NCBI RefSeq assembly: GCF_900116495.1
Contig: NZ_FPAY01000012.1
Span: forward strand, 1-64,000
Direction: 5' to 3'
From: Arthrobacter sp. ov118
GTDB taxonomy: Bacteria > Actinomycetota > Actinomycetes > Actinomycetales > Micrococcaceae
DNA: 64,000 nt
Positions 8,808 to 17,325 of this stretch are shown piece after piece. Numbering within the stretch: position 1 is the first letter of the stretch; every line of letters starts with the position of its first letter. The notes below the pieces were generated by a model. That model was given only the letters and a program-made list of their open reading frames with translations, was not told the origin of the DNA and searched no databases. Position numbers and translations under genes: made by a program.

Positions 8808-9698
8808 ATGAGCCCCGCAAATGAACCCCGACAGTCTAAGGCAGAGCGCACAGCCGCGGCGCGCGAGAAAGCCCGTGAAATCCGCGAGGCGCAGCTGAAA
8901 AAGGACAAGCGCAACAAGCTGCTGATCGGCTGGGGCATTGTTGCCGCCGTCGTTGCCATCATTGTGATCGTGGCGCTGGTTGTCACCTCCAACATCAAGA
9001 ACAACGCCCCGGTTGCCGACGAGGGCCCGACGCCGGCCAACGGCAACGTCCACGGCGGTGTCACGCTGCTGGCGAACACCGCGGTCGCCAAGACTGATCC
9101 CGCCACGGTGAAGCTGTCGGACCTGCCTGCCGCGCCGGCCACGCCGCCGACGACGGTCACGGCCCCGGGCGCCGAGGCTGAGGCCGGCAAGCCGGTCAAG
9201 GTGGTCCTCTACATCGACTTCATCTGCCCCGTCTGCAAGAACTTCGAGGCGCAGTACAACCAGACCCTCACCAAGCTGCGCAACGAGGGCAAGATCAGCG
9301 TGGAGTACCGCCCGCTCGGCTTCCTCGACAGCCGCTCCACCACGAACTACTCCTCCCGCGCCGCCAACGCCGCAGCCTGCGTGGTGAATGAATCCCCGGA
9401 GAAGTACTCGGACTTCGTCGACGCGCTGTTCGCGAAGCAGCCGGCCGAAGGCAGTGCCGGGCTTTCCGATAACGAGCTGAAGACGATGGCTACCGACGTC
9501 GGGGCCAAGAGCATCGATAAGTGCGTCGATGACAAGACGTACCGCCCGTGGGTCAAGCACACCACCCAGGAAGCCTCGGCGATCGGCGTGACCGGCACGC
9601 CCACCGTGTTCGTCGAGGGCAAGCAGTGGGGCGTCGGCGACAGCGCCCAGACCCCGTTCGACCAGTACCTGCAGGCCGCGGTCGACGCCAAGAAGTGA
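8808..9698 (+). CDS. Membrane-anchored DsbA-like thiol-disulfide oxidoreductase
   Basis: The 296-aa protein has a charged cytoplasmic N-terminus, one transmembrane segment at about residues 39-61 (LLIGWGIVAAVVAIIVIVAL) and an extracytoplasmic thioredoxin-fold domain. The active site is CPVC (140-143) in the context 'YIDFICPVCKNFE', followed by a DsbA helical insert and a cis-proline loop 'GVTGTPTVFVEGKQW' near the C-terminus. This is the actinobacterial DsbA/DSBA-like class, thought to form or isomerise disulfides in exported proteins. Its start lies 139 nt from the otsA start, in a shared divergent promoter region. A strong terminator follows. Confidence 0.9.
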   Translation: MSPANEPRQSKAERTAAAREKAREIREAQLKKDKRNKLLIGWGIVAAVVAIIVIVALVVTSNIKNNAPVADEGPTPANGNVHGGVTLLANTAVAKTDPATVKLSDLPAAPATPPTTVTAPGAEAEAGKPVKVVLYIDFICPVCKNFEAQYNQTLTKLRNEGKISVEYRPLGFLDSRSTTNYSSRAANAAACVVNESPEKYSDFVDALFAKQPAEGSAGLSDNELKTMATDVGAKSIDKCVDDKTYRPWVKHTTQEASAIGVTGTPTVFVEGKQWGVGDSAQTPFDQYLQAAVDAKK

Positions 9699-9721
9699 CG
9701 GCGCACGTCGCGGACGCTGTT

Positions 9722-9752
9722 GGCCCGGCCCCGGATTTTCCGGGGCCGGGCC
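9722..9752 (+). terminator. Intrinsic terminator after the DsbA-like gene
   Basis: A perfect 14-bp GC-rich inverted repeat (9722-9735 with 9739-9752) has a 3-nt T loop and is followed by TTCGGTTTTCT. It lies 24 nt after the stop codon. This is a textbook actinobacterial intrinsic terminator. Confidence 0.9.
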
Positions 9753-9876
9753 TTCGGTTTTCTGGGCAGTGGCGTTGCGCGTTTTTCTCACCGGCCCTCG
9801 GTGGGCTAACCTTGTCTAGCGTCCTGATATCCGCCTCATTTTGGGGTTTTCGTTTCGATGTTCAGGTAGCTGGCAC

Positions 9877-9950
9877 GCCTCCTTAGCTCAGTTGGCCAGA
9901 GCACCGCTCTTGTAAAGCGGGGGTCGTCGGTTCGAATCCGACAGGGGGCT
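9877..9950 (+). tRNA. tRNA-Thr (anticodon TGT)
   Basis: This 74-nt cloverleaf has the acceptor stem GCCTCCT pairing with AGGGGGC (one G-T pair), the D-arm TAGCTCAGTTGG and the anticodon stem CCGCT/AGCGG around a loop with TGT. The T-arm is GTCGG-TTCGAAT-CCGAC. Discriminator base 9950 is T. The CCA end is not encoded. TGT reads ACA and, by wobble, other threonine codons, which are rare in a genome this GC-rich. Confidence 0.97.
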
Positions 9951-10016
9951 CTAAGAGGGCCTTGGACCGCGGTTAGCCGACTCCGCCCAGTTGATTGGCG
10001 CCCCCTTAGCGGAGCC

Positions 10017-10730
10017 TCAGGGCAGGTCGATATTCGTCAGCTCTGACCGTTTGCCGCTTGCTTCCTCGGTAAGGACCAGCGAGCTGACTTGGGGGCAGTA
10101 GTACTTGTGCTCCCGCGAATTGAGCTCCAGTGGCGTCCAGTCGTCCACTTGGACGCAGTCCGTGAAGGTCCCCATTTTCGTCGTGACGGTCTGGCCCGTG
10201 GCAATGGTGTCCCGCATGTCTTCCGCATGCCCCAGGTAGTACTCCTGCCTGTACGTGTCGCCAACGCGCTGTTCGGCCTTCATCCAGATGCCGGCCTTTG
10301 CCCCGTCCTGTCCGTGGATAAAGCTGCCCGAGTGGCTCTGCAGTTTCCCGTCCTTATAGTTGTCCACGTCCTCGCCGAAATACCACACATCGCCGTTCTT
10401 GTGCTGCGCCAGGTAGTCCCTGGTTTCCTCGACCAGTTGCCCGTTCTGGAATTCCTTGTCGAGATAGATGACCGTTTCGACGCCCTCAATGACCCGCGTC
10501 TCCCGCAGGATTTCGATTTCGATCCTGTCGGCGCCAGCCTCATAGGTCATTTTCTTGCCGACCGGTAGGGCGAAGTACTTGTTGGTTATTTTCGTCGAGA
10601 AATCGGCAGGGTTGATCTGCGGATTGTAGTCAGAGGCTGTGCTTCTCAAATTGCTGATGTAAAAAAATGCCGCCCCACCAGCGACCAGCAACAGGACGAT
10701 AATCCCCAATATTATGGTTCTTGCCTTCAT
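10017..10730 (-). CDS. Hypothetical membrane-anchored secreted protein
   Basis: I do not recognise this 237-aa protein. It starts with a short basic stretch and a hydrophobic segment at about residues 4-24 (RTIILGIIVLLLVAGGAAFF), which should be an uncleaved anchor or signal peptide. The rest is hydrophilic and beta-rich, with regular tyrosines and paired acidic residues ('VWYFGEDVDNYKDGK'); only two cysteines are present, both in the C-terminal half. ATG 10730 is chosen because the hydrophobic segment then sits at the N-terminus; ATG 10742 adds four residues. Its coding sequence is somewhat less GC-rich than its neighbours, and it lies just after a tRNA gene, so horizontal gain is possible. 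Confidence 0.7.
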   Translation of the reverse strand: MKARTIILGIIVLLLVAGGAAFFYISNLRSTASDYNPQINPADFSTKITNKYFALPVGKKMTYEAGADRIEIEILRETRVIEGVETVIYLDKEFQNGQLVEETRDYLAQHKNGDVWYFGEDVDNYKDGKLQSHSGSFIHGQDGAKAGIWMKAEQRVGDTYRQEYYLGHAEDMRDTIATGQTVTTKMGTFTDCVQVDDWTPLELNSREHKYYCPQVSSLVLTEEASGKRSELTNIDLP

Positions 10731-10742
10731 ATCCCGTCCCAC

Positions 10743-11112
10743 TCCTCGCTGAGTAGAAACTCTGTGCAGGCCTCAAGCACCGTGGCTTGCCCGGCCCACA
10801 GGAGAAATGTAGTCCAGTCGGGCCTCCGGCGACAGAGACCATAGCAACGTCCTCAGCTGTGCCTTCAGCCACAGAGTGGGCGACGCGGATGCCGATGTCG
10901 GCGACGCCGGCGGCAGTCGCCGCGTCGAGCGATGGCCGCCGGCGGCTTTGCCGATGTGTGCGGAGAACCGCCGGTGCGGTGACTTTGCCGGTGCGGTGAC
11001 TTTAATGTCCGACCCTCCCCCTAGATTGGAACTATCGGAAGCAGGAGACACGTAAGACGGAGACATGCAAGACGGAGACGCGTAAGACCGAGACACGGAA
11101 GGAGGCAGAGGC
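10743..11112. other. Gene-free region with short tandem repeats
   Basis: This 370-nt gap separates the divergent hypothetical secreted protein and HNH nuclease genes. It holds a 17-nt direct duplication (10971-10987 and 10988-11004) and a run of 15-nt repeats (11046-11100) directly before the nuclease start. An open frame on the minus strand here has serine/arginine-rich composition typical of antisense reading. No RNA gene or clear promoter was recognised. Confidence 0.6.
11046..11100 (+). repeat. 15-bp tandem repeat, about 3.7 copies
   Basis: Three full units of 15 nt (AGACACGTAAGACGG, AGACATGCAAGACGG, AGACGCGTAAGACCG) and a partial fourth run without gaps to the ribosome binding site of the HNH gene. 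Units differ at only two or three positions. Being a multiple of three, the unit length could be a relic of coding sequence. Slippage here would alter the leader length of the nuclease gene. Confidence 0.85.
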
Positions 11113-12540
11113 GTGGAGGTCAAGGCATTCGTGACGGATGACGATGCATGGGTTCCGGCTGCCGTCTTCACCGACCGGGAGGATTCACTGCTGGTCGGCA
11201 CTGTGAGCTTTCCGCTCGCCTCCTTCCTCACGGCCGACGGGGCACTCCGCATGGCGGAGTCGGCCGACCGACTCATCGCCTGGGCAACGGCCATGAAACT
11301 GCGCGGCATGGCCCGGGTTGAAGAAGCGATCCGTGAAGAATCTCCCCGACGGAAAGAGAACCAGCCGGTACGGTTTGGCGGGGACGAAGTTCATGCGCTT
11401 GCTGTTGCCGAAGTGTCCACGACCTGTGCCCTCTCTGAGGGCACCGCGGCACGCTTTCTGAATGATGCCGCGGATTTGACTACCTCCCAGTGGCAAGTCC
11501 TTGAGGCTCTTGAGGTGGGGGAGATCTCCGATGCCCAGGCCCGGGTCATTCTCGAACAGGCCCGCTCCCTCCCTGCCGAAGAGGCCGAAAAATTCTCCAC
11601 GGTGGCCCTGTTGCGCACGCAGACGCGGCAAGGCCGCCGCCGCACTCCCTCCGAGTTGCGTGCATGCCTGCGGCGGCTGCGCGAGTGCCTTCACCCTGAG
11701 AGCCTCGCGGCCCGAAAGGCCTCTGCCCAGCGTGAGCGCGGGGTTTGGTTTTCCGCTGAGCCGGACGGCATGTGCACACTCAGCGCACGTCTTGCAGCGG
11801 AAGTCGGGATGGCCATCTTTAACGGGCTCGATCGCGATGCCCGGCAGGCGAGTGCAAGTGCTGCAGATCTCAGAGCCCTTCCTGGGTCCTGCGACGGGCC
11901 CGATTCCCCTTCCGCTGAGGATCACCGCACTCTGTCGGAACTTCGCGCTGATGCCCTTGCCCACCGTCTTTTGGGCGGATTTGATGGGCCGGATGCCGGA
12001 GCATTCCGCGCCGAAGTTGTCGTGACCATTCCCGTCGGACTTGTCCTCGGTAGCGGCGCCGAGAGCGCCGGGACACTCGCCGCGGCGGAGCTCGGAGGCT
12101 ACGGCCCGCTCGATGCTCCCACGGCCCGACGCTTGGCGGCCCTTTCGCCCACCTGGCACCGGCTTTTCATTGACTGCACCAGCGGTCAGGCCTTAGGCGT
12201 GGGCCGCACGGCCTACCGTCCGCCGAAGGCGCTGCGCCGGTACTTGTATTGCCGTGACGGGACCTGTCGATTCCCGGGATGCACCCGTCAGGCCAAGGCC
12301 TGCGAACCCGACCACACCATCGAGTGGCAGGACGGTGGAACCACCGACGCCGGCAACCTTGCGATGCTCTGCCGAAAGCACCACGCACTGAAGTCCGTCG
12401 GCGCCTGGACCTATAGGCAGTCGTCCCCAACCGGCGACCTTATGTGGCGTTCGCCTCTGGGCCGGGACTACAGCACCGAAGCGGTTGACTTCGGTACAGA
12501 CCTCTTCCCGCTGCAGCGACCAGATCCTCCGCCCTTCTAG
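11113..12540 (+). CDS. HNH endonuclease of the DUF222 family
   Basis: The 475-aa protein has the two-part layout common in Actinobacteria: a long helical DUF222 region (roughly residues 40-340) and a C-terminal HNH nuclease domain. The HNH part reads YLYCRDGTCRFPGCTR, then CEPDHTIEWQDGG and NLAMLCRKHHALK, giving the zinc-binding cysteines and the catalytic H-N-H. Such genes are often multicopy in Arthrobacter-type genomes and their role (mobile, defence or repair) is unsettled. GTG 11113 has a strong GGAAGGAGG upstream. No associated methylase or mobile gene is present. Confidence 0.9.
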   Translation: MEVKAFVTDDDAWVPAAVFTDREDSLLVGTVSFPLASFLTADGALRMAESADRLIAWATAMKLRGMARVEEAIREESPRRKENQPVRFGGDEVHALAVAEVSTTCALSEGTAARFLNDAADLTTSQWQVLEALEVGEISDAQARVILEQARSLPAEEAEKFSTVALLRTQTRQGRRRTPSELRACLRRLRECLHPESLAARKASAQRERGVWFSAEPDGMCTLSARLAAEVGMAIFNGLDRDARQASASAADLRALPGSCDGPDSPSAEDHRTLSELRADALAHRLLGGFDGPDAGAFRAEVVVTIPVGLVLGSGAESAGTLAAAELGGYGPLDAPTARRLAALSPTWHRLFIDCTSGQALGVGRTAYRPPKALRRYLYCRDGTCRFPGCTRQAKACEPDHTIEWQDGGTTDAGNLAMLCRKHHALKSVGAWTYRQSSPTGDLMWRSPLGRDYSTEAVDFGTDLFPLQRPDPPPF

Positions 12541-12629
12541 GGCGCCCCCGAATGTCGCCCCGTTCGCCCCGTCGCCCCGTTCGCGGCGCTCACAGCTGTC
12601 GGGGTCTAACCAAGCTGGCTGGAGGGACT

Positions 12630-14903
12630 TTACTCGGAACGGTCACCCTCTTCGGACAGAAGCAGGGCCGTCCCTTGGTAGGCGGGCAGTTCGAGGAAGA
12701 AGCTGTGCAAGTCATCCACCTGCCCAACTGCTGCCCCGGTGAACAGGTCTTGCACGTTCGCGCCGGCCGGCAGGTGGCTTGATTGAATGCTCCCCGCTAT
12801 GTCCTGGCCGGAGAAATTCAGTGCGGTGACCTGGAGCGCACCGTTCCCCAGCCGGGTGACCATGACCAGCAGGCCACGGTGGGAAACGTCCGGAACATCG
12901 AGCAGAGCACCTGTGGCTATTCCGTTCTCCTCGCGCACGGCCAGAATCCGCTGGAGGCGCCTGGCGAAAGAGGCGGGATTCTCGAGCTGCTGGGGGAGTG
13001 ATCCGTAGAGGCTGCGGGCGCGCGGCATGCCGGCCGAGGAAGCTTCCGCATCCGGGCTGGTGCCCATGATGTCGTGTGCTCCGCGGTTGATCCAGCGGGT
13101 GTCACCCTGGGCGGTAAGTTCTTCGACACTTTCGCGGTCAAGGGCTGTAATGCCGGCGAGGTCCCAGCCGGAAAGCGCGAAGACGCCGGGCTGGAGGGCG
13201 TTGTACATCACTAGGAGCATGTGGACATCCAGGACCTGCGCCTCCATCTCCGGTGTCATTGCGTCCGGATCCTGAACTCCCAGCGCCGCCATAATGAAGC
13301 TCACCGTCGTGCAGGCAATGCCGTTCGTCGTGAACACGGCGTTGTATGGCGCGTTCTCGCCGGTCAGACGCTCCCGCAGAGTCTGTTGAACCTGTTCGGC
13401 GAGCTGCGCCCCGGTGAGTTCCATCCCGTTGAGTTCGAATACTTCGTCCTTGTGCCCGGCGGCGAAGTGCATGAGCTCATAGGTGAGTTCGTCGTGATTT
13501 TGCAGCGCGTGTACCAGTGAAGCCTGGTCGACGCCGATCTCCATCGATAGGCGGAGTGTTAGCCGCAATAGTTCGGTATCGGCGGTGACCAGCGCGTAAT
13601 GGTACGCGGGCCGTGTGATGAAGTCATAGGAAAGGTCAGGGCCCGATTCGGAGGTCATCTTGATGTCGTCGATGGTCAGGTTCAGCTCTTGGAAGGAGAA
13701 CCCGCCAACCTTGCGGATCATAGATCCGATGAGCTGGTTGGCAGCCTCGGACAACGGATGGCCCTCAGACCACCCCGGCTGCTCTTCGGCGCTCTTTTCC
13801 ACACCGAGGAAGCCATTGGCGTCCAGCCTTAGCGCTCCGGTGCCCAGGTCAACCAATGAATGCAGAGCGTCGCCGACCACCAGGCGCATTCCGGCGAAGG
13901 TGGGATCCAGCCAGTTGATCGACGGCTGGCCGGCCTTGAAGTAGTGCAGGTAGACCCAGCGGCGGGTTTTGCCGGCGGTGTCAACAACCGGTCGGGTTGC
14001 GCTCCAGTTGGTTTCTTTGACGCCGGGTTCATAGAAGATGACCCGCTGCAACCGGCCAATGATGTACCCGGCCCGTTGCAACGCCTGTTCGGAGTCGGGA
14101 CTTAGATTGACCGAATCCTCCCCTTCGGGGACGTCAGGCAGTAGATGCCAGTCCTCTTCGGGGATATCGATCATGTGATAAATGCCCGGGTAGTCCCGGA
14201 AATTCATTTCGGCAAGGCGGAAGTCTGCGCCCTTCCCTGTGTGGCCGGGAACGATGTCATCGATGACGGTTCCGCCATGGTCTGCGGCGATATGGCACAT
14301 CCGGCGGAATTCATCCTCGGTGCCGAACACCGGATCAATCGCCATGCTGATCCTGTCAAAGTGTCCGTCTACGCTCGGTGTCTGAGACCAGCCGCTGATC
14401 CCTCCGGCGAGTTTGACGGGCCCGGTGTGAAGTCCCCTGATTCCAATCTCCCGGAAGGCAGCCCACATCTCAGGGTCGCCCAAAGCAGAAAGGAAGGACT
14501 GGCCGGGGCGGGTGATGAAGGACAGGGGATAAGCGGTAAACCACACCGGCGCGCGCTCAACGGCCGCCCTGGGATTTGGATGTGCGTAGGAGTTCTGCCA
14601 CATACTGGCCTGCCCCGAAAGTTGACGGGCCAGCACGTTGGCGTCTCCCAGCATTGCTTGATTACGCAGCCACTCGACGTACGCCGCGTTGCGCCCGTCA
14701 AACTCAAAAGAGGGCTTGGCGGCAAAGAACTGGCGTCTGCGGGCCACCGGCCTCAGGGCCTTGGGGCGGGCTGGATAAAATTGCTCGTCGTAATTGATAT
14801 CCGGTTCCACTGCTGATTCGACGGCCGCCGAATCGTAGGCTTCACCCTCACCGGAAACGCTGTCCGATCCAGAAATGTGCTCGCTGGTGCTCGATTCCCG
14901 CAT
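12630..14903 (-). CDS. GH13-family alpha-glucosidase/transglucosidase, possibly trehalose-synthase-like
   Basis: The 757-aa protein has an alpha-amylase (GH13) barrel. Catalytic regions seen are GALRLDANGF (356-365, nucleophile Asp361), FSFQEL with the acid Glu406, and QNHD (468-471) for the transition-state Asp. Region I is unusual, 'DDIVPGHTGKG' (215-225), where amylases have D-x-V-x-NH. The first 60 residues are acidic and low-complexity, and a C-terminal beta domain ends the chain. Trehalose synthase-like and glucosyltransferase subfamilies share this length and region I deviation, so an intramolecular glucosyl transfer is plausible; plain hydrolysis is not excluded. It is monocistronic, with no signal peptide, so it should be cytoplasmic. 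Confidence 0.75.
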   Translation of the reverse strand: MRESSTSEHISGSDSVSGEGEAYDSAAVESAVEPDINYDEQFYPARPKALRPVARRRQFFAAKPSFEFDGRNAAYVEWLRNQAMLGDANVLARQLSGQASMWQNSYAHPNPRAAVERAPVWFTAYPLSFITRPGQSFLSALGDPEMWAAFREIGIRGLHTGPVKLAGGISGWSQTPSVDGHFDRISMAIDPVFGTEDEFRRMCHIAADHGGTVIDDIVPGHTGKGADFRLAEMNFRDYPGIYHMIDIPEEDWHLLPDVPEGEDSVNLSPDSEQALQRAGYIIGRLQRVIFYEPGVKETNWSATRPVVDTAGKTRRWVYLHYFKAGQPSINWLDPTFAGMRLVVGDALHSLVDLGTGALRLDANGFLGVEKSAEEQPGWSEGHPLSEAANQLIGSMIRKVGGFSFQELNLTIDDIKMTSESGPDLSYDFITRPAYHYALVTADTELLRLTLRLSMEIGVDQASLVHALQNHDELTYELMHFAAGHKDEVFELNGMELTGAQLAEQVQQTLRERLTGENAPYNAVFTTNGIACTTVSFIMAALGVQDPDAMTPEMEAQVLDVHMLLVMYNALQPGVFALSGWDLAGITALDRESVEELTAQGDTRWINRGAHDIMGTSPDAEASSAGMPRARSLYGSLPQQLENPASFARRLQRILAVREENGIATGALLDVPDVSHRGLLVMVTRLGNGALQVTALNFSGQDIAGSIQSSHLPAGANVQDLFTGAAVGQVDDLHSFFLELPAYQGTALLLSEEGDRSE

Positions 14904-15063
14904 GGAGTCCTCTTTCTTCAGGTTGTTCCCATGGTGTCATGCACGATCCCAAGTTCCTCGTACCCGTGTGCACCTGAACTATTCGCACGCCCCGGACGAC
15001 CGCTCTGTGGACACCCGGGCTGGGATCCGAGGTGCCGTCGGTGCCCCGGCTTAGGCTGATCCC

Positions 15064-15624
15064 GTGAACCCCACACAGCCTCCAGTTCCCGTCGACGTCG
15101 TCGGGCTGTCCGGCCCCGCCGAGTGGTGGCAAGTTCTAGGCGCCCTCGGCCCACTGGCGATCCTGCTCAGTGGCCTCGTGGCCGCCCTCATTAGCTACCT
15201 TGTTTTGCGGCAGCGGACCAACGCCGATGCCCTGGAGCTCATCCAGAAGACTAGGGCCGACAGCCGGGCCGAATGGTGGAGGCGGACTCAATGGGCACTG
15301 GACCGTGCGCTCGAGCAGGATGAAGACATCAAAGCACTGGGCCTGGGGGCACTAGCCGTCCTCGCCCAGAGTGAGCTCGCCAGCGCAGAAGAGCTTGAAC
15401 TGCTCGACATTGCGTGGAAGGCCGTCAATGGCGAAGGGCCCGACGGCGCCGTGGCAAGGGAGCGCAGGGACGCGGCTGCTCCGCGCCGCACCATGAGCCC
15501 TCCCTCTGCTGCCTCAGAACACCGGGTCCAAGTGGCGGCCGCCAAGCTGCGTGTCGTCCTGGACGAACGCCTCGGACGGCCGACGCCGACCAAGACCAAG
15601 GCACTTTCCAGAGCGGAGTTCTGA
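15064..15624 (+). CDS. Hypothetical single-pass membrane protein
   Basis: I do not recognise this 186-aa protein. One hydrophobic segment at about residues 24-47 (VLGALGPLAILLSGLVAALISYLVL) anchors it, followed by a charged helical region (RTNADALELIQKTRADSRAEWWRR) that looks like a short coiled coil. The last 60 residues are proline- and basic-rich with predicted disorder around residues 130-150. The GTG or ATG choice is uncertain: the frame used opens at a GTG at 15064. Small proteins of this build are common in actinobacterial accessory regions; no function can be claimed. Confidence 0.65.
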   Translation: MNPTQPPVPVDVVGLSGPAEWWQVLGALGPLAILLSGLVAALISYLVLRQRTNADALELIQKTRADSRAEWWRRTQWALDRALEQDEDIKALGLGALAVLAQSELASAEELELLDIAWKAVNGEGPDGAVARERRDAAAPRRTMSPPSAASEHRVQVAAAKLRVVLDERLGRPTPTKTKALSRAEF

Positions 15625-15673
15625 TCGCGCGCAGGTGAAGTAAAGACGCCCATTTGAAGTAAAGATGCGAAAG

Positions 15674-15721
15674 ACGAGCGGCCCTGGTTCCCAGGAATCC
15701 CGGGAGCAGGGCCGCTCGTCC
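15674..15721. terminator. Bidirectional hairpin between convergent genes
   Basis: A 14-bp perfect inverted repeat (15674-15687 with 15708-15721) has a 20-nt loop that can itself fold (CCCAGG...CCGGG). It lies between the hypothetical membrane protein and the convergent permease gene. Neither side has a T-run. Just before it, the 14-mer TGAAGTAAAGAYGC occurs twice (15636-15649, 15655-15668). Confidence 0.7.
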
Positions 15722-15741
15722 AGCGTGGTAGCAGCCGGTGG

Positions 15742-17325
15742 CTACTCCGGAACCACCAAGGCCGGAGTGTCCTGCCGGATGGTTTCGCCGCGGAAGAAGC
15801 CTGGTTGCAGTTTCGCCGTCACCAGCATCACCACGACGCCCAGGGCGAGGATGCCGACACCCAGGATGAAGACCAGGCCCACGCCGAACACTTCCGAGCC
15901 GCTGCCGAACTCCGGTGCCCAGCTGTCCACTGCCGTCTGGATGAAGACCACGGTGAGGACCACGCCGCCCAGTACGGGGAACAGCAGCCGCAGAAAGAAG
16001 TTGCGGAGGCTGGAGAACAGGCTGTGCCGGAAGTACCACGTGCAGGCGAATGCGGTGAGGCCGTAGTAGAAGCAGATCATCAGGCCCAGTGCCAGGATGG
16101 TGTCATTGAGGACGTTCTCGCTGACCACCTTCATGACGGCGTAGAAGCCGCCGGAGATCACGCCCGCGACCACGGTGGCATAGCCGGGGGAGCCGAAGCG
16201 CTTGCTGACCGACGCGAAGCGCGGCGGCAGGGCACCGTAGTGACCCATCGCCAGCAGGCTGCGGGCCGGCGAAGCCATGGTGGACTGCAGCGACGAGGCG
16301 GTGCCGGAGAGCACGGCGAGCGACATCAGGATGGCCAGCGAACCCATCACGGGCGAAGCCAGTGCGGCGAAGATATTCGACTGGTTGTCCGGGTTGTTCA
16401 GACCGATGCCGTCGGCGCCGGTCCCGGCCACCATCATGGTAGCCACGATCACGACGAGGTAGAGGGCCAGAACGGTGACCGCCGTCGTCGTTCCCGCCTT
16501 GCCCGCGGTGCCCCTGCCGCCCTTGGTTTCCTCGTTCACGGTCAGGCACACGTCCCAGCCCCAGTAGACGAAGACGGCCAGTGACATTCCGGCGGTGAAC
16601 TGCTCGAAGCTCTCGATCTTGGCGGGGTTAAACCAGTCCCAGCTGAACGCGAGGGACGGGCCGGCGTCACCGGACGCTGCGTGCGTGAGCGCCATGACGA
16701 TGAAGACGCCCAGGACCAGGACCTGGAATCCGACCATGCTGTACTGCACGAGCTTGGTCGCGTGCAGGCCCCGGTAGCTGACCCAGACGGCGAGAGCCAC
16801 GAACACGAGGCAGGTAACGATGTTAAGAGCCGTGTTGGAGGTCAGGTCCGCGAGCTCTGGGTTGTTGAACACCTGGGCGAGGAAGAGGTAAAAGAAGTCC
16901 ACCGCCACGCCGGCCAGGTTGGACAGCACGATGATGTTCGCGGCGAGCAGACCCCAGCCGCCCATCCACCCGACGAACGGGCCGAACGCCTTCGTGGCCC
17001 AGGTGAACGTGGTGCCGCTGTCCGGGGAGTCGGCGTTGAGCTCCCGGTAGGCGAATGCCACCAGGATCATGGGAATGAACGCGACAATGAAGATCGCGGG
17101 CAGCTGCACGCCCACGGCACCCACTGCCGGCCCGAGTGAGCTGGTGAGGCTGTAGGCCGGTGCCACGGACGAAATGCCGAGGACGACGACGGCGAGCAGG
17201 CCCAGCTGGCCGCCCTTGAGCCCCTTGCCGGTGATGCCGTGTTTGGAGCCGGCCGGATCGACGACATCGTGGCCGGCGGCGCCGAGGGCGGTGTTGCCGT
17301 CTTTGCGGCCGATTGTTTGACTCAT
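15742..17325 (-). CDS. APC-superfamily amino acid/polyamine permease
   Basis: This 527-aa integral membrane protein has about 12 transmembrane segments and the APC-type first helix pair, with 'GQLGLLAVVVLGISSVAPAYS' and a 'GTTFTWATKAFGPFVGWMGGW' block. It overlaps the agmatine deiminase gene by 4 bp (ATGA), so it is translated with it. The genetic context points to import of agmatine, putrescine or a related amine, but specificity cannot be read from the sequence. The same reading frame stays open upstream through the deiminase gene, so the start at ATG 17325 is set by homology and the overlap. Confidence 0.88.
   Translation of the reverse strand: MSQTIGRKDGNTALGAAGHDVVDPAGSKHGITGKGLKGGQLGLLAVVVLGISSVAPAYSLTSSLGPAVGAVGVQLPAIFIVAFIPMILVAFAYRELNADSPDSGTTFTWATKAFGPFVGWMGGWGLLAANIIVLSNLAGVAVDFFYLFLAQVFNNPELADLTSNTALNIVTCLVFVALAVWVSYRGLHATKLVQYSMVGFQVLVLGVFIVMALTHAASGDAGPSLAFSWDWFNPAKIESFEQFTAGMSLAVFVYWGWDVCLTVNEETKGGRGTAGKAGTTTAVTVLALYLVVIVATMMVAGTGADGIGLNNPDNQSNIFAALASPVMGSLAILMSLAVLSGTASSLQSTMASPARSLLAMGHYGALPPRFASVSKRFGSPGYATVVAGVISGGFYAVMKVVSENVLNDTILALGLMICFYYGLTAFACTWYFRHSLFSSLRNFFLRLLFPVLGGVVLTVVFIQTAVDSWAPEFGSGSEVFGVGLVFILGVGILALGVVVMLVTAKLQPGFFRGETIRQDTPALVVPE

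Noticed and set aside
9877..10730. tRNA-Thr as attachment site of an integrated element
   Set aside because: No integrase and no repeat of the tRNA 3' end was seen downstream.
11046..11100. Repeat array as a possible CRISPR
   Set aside because: Units are 15 nt and contiguous with no spacers, and no cas genes are near.
10773..11309. 178-codon open frame on the minus strand before the HNH gene
   Set aside because: Serine/arginine-rich, crosses tandem repeats and overlaps the start of the HNH gene.
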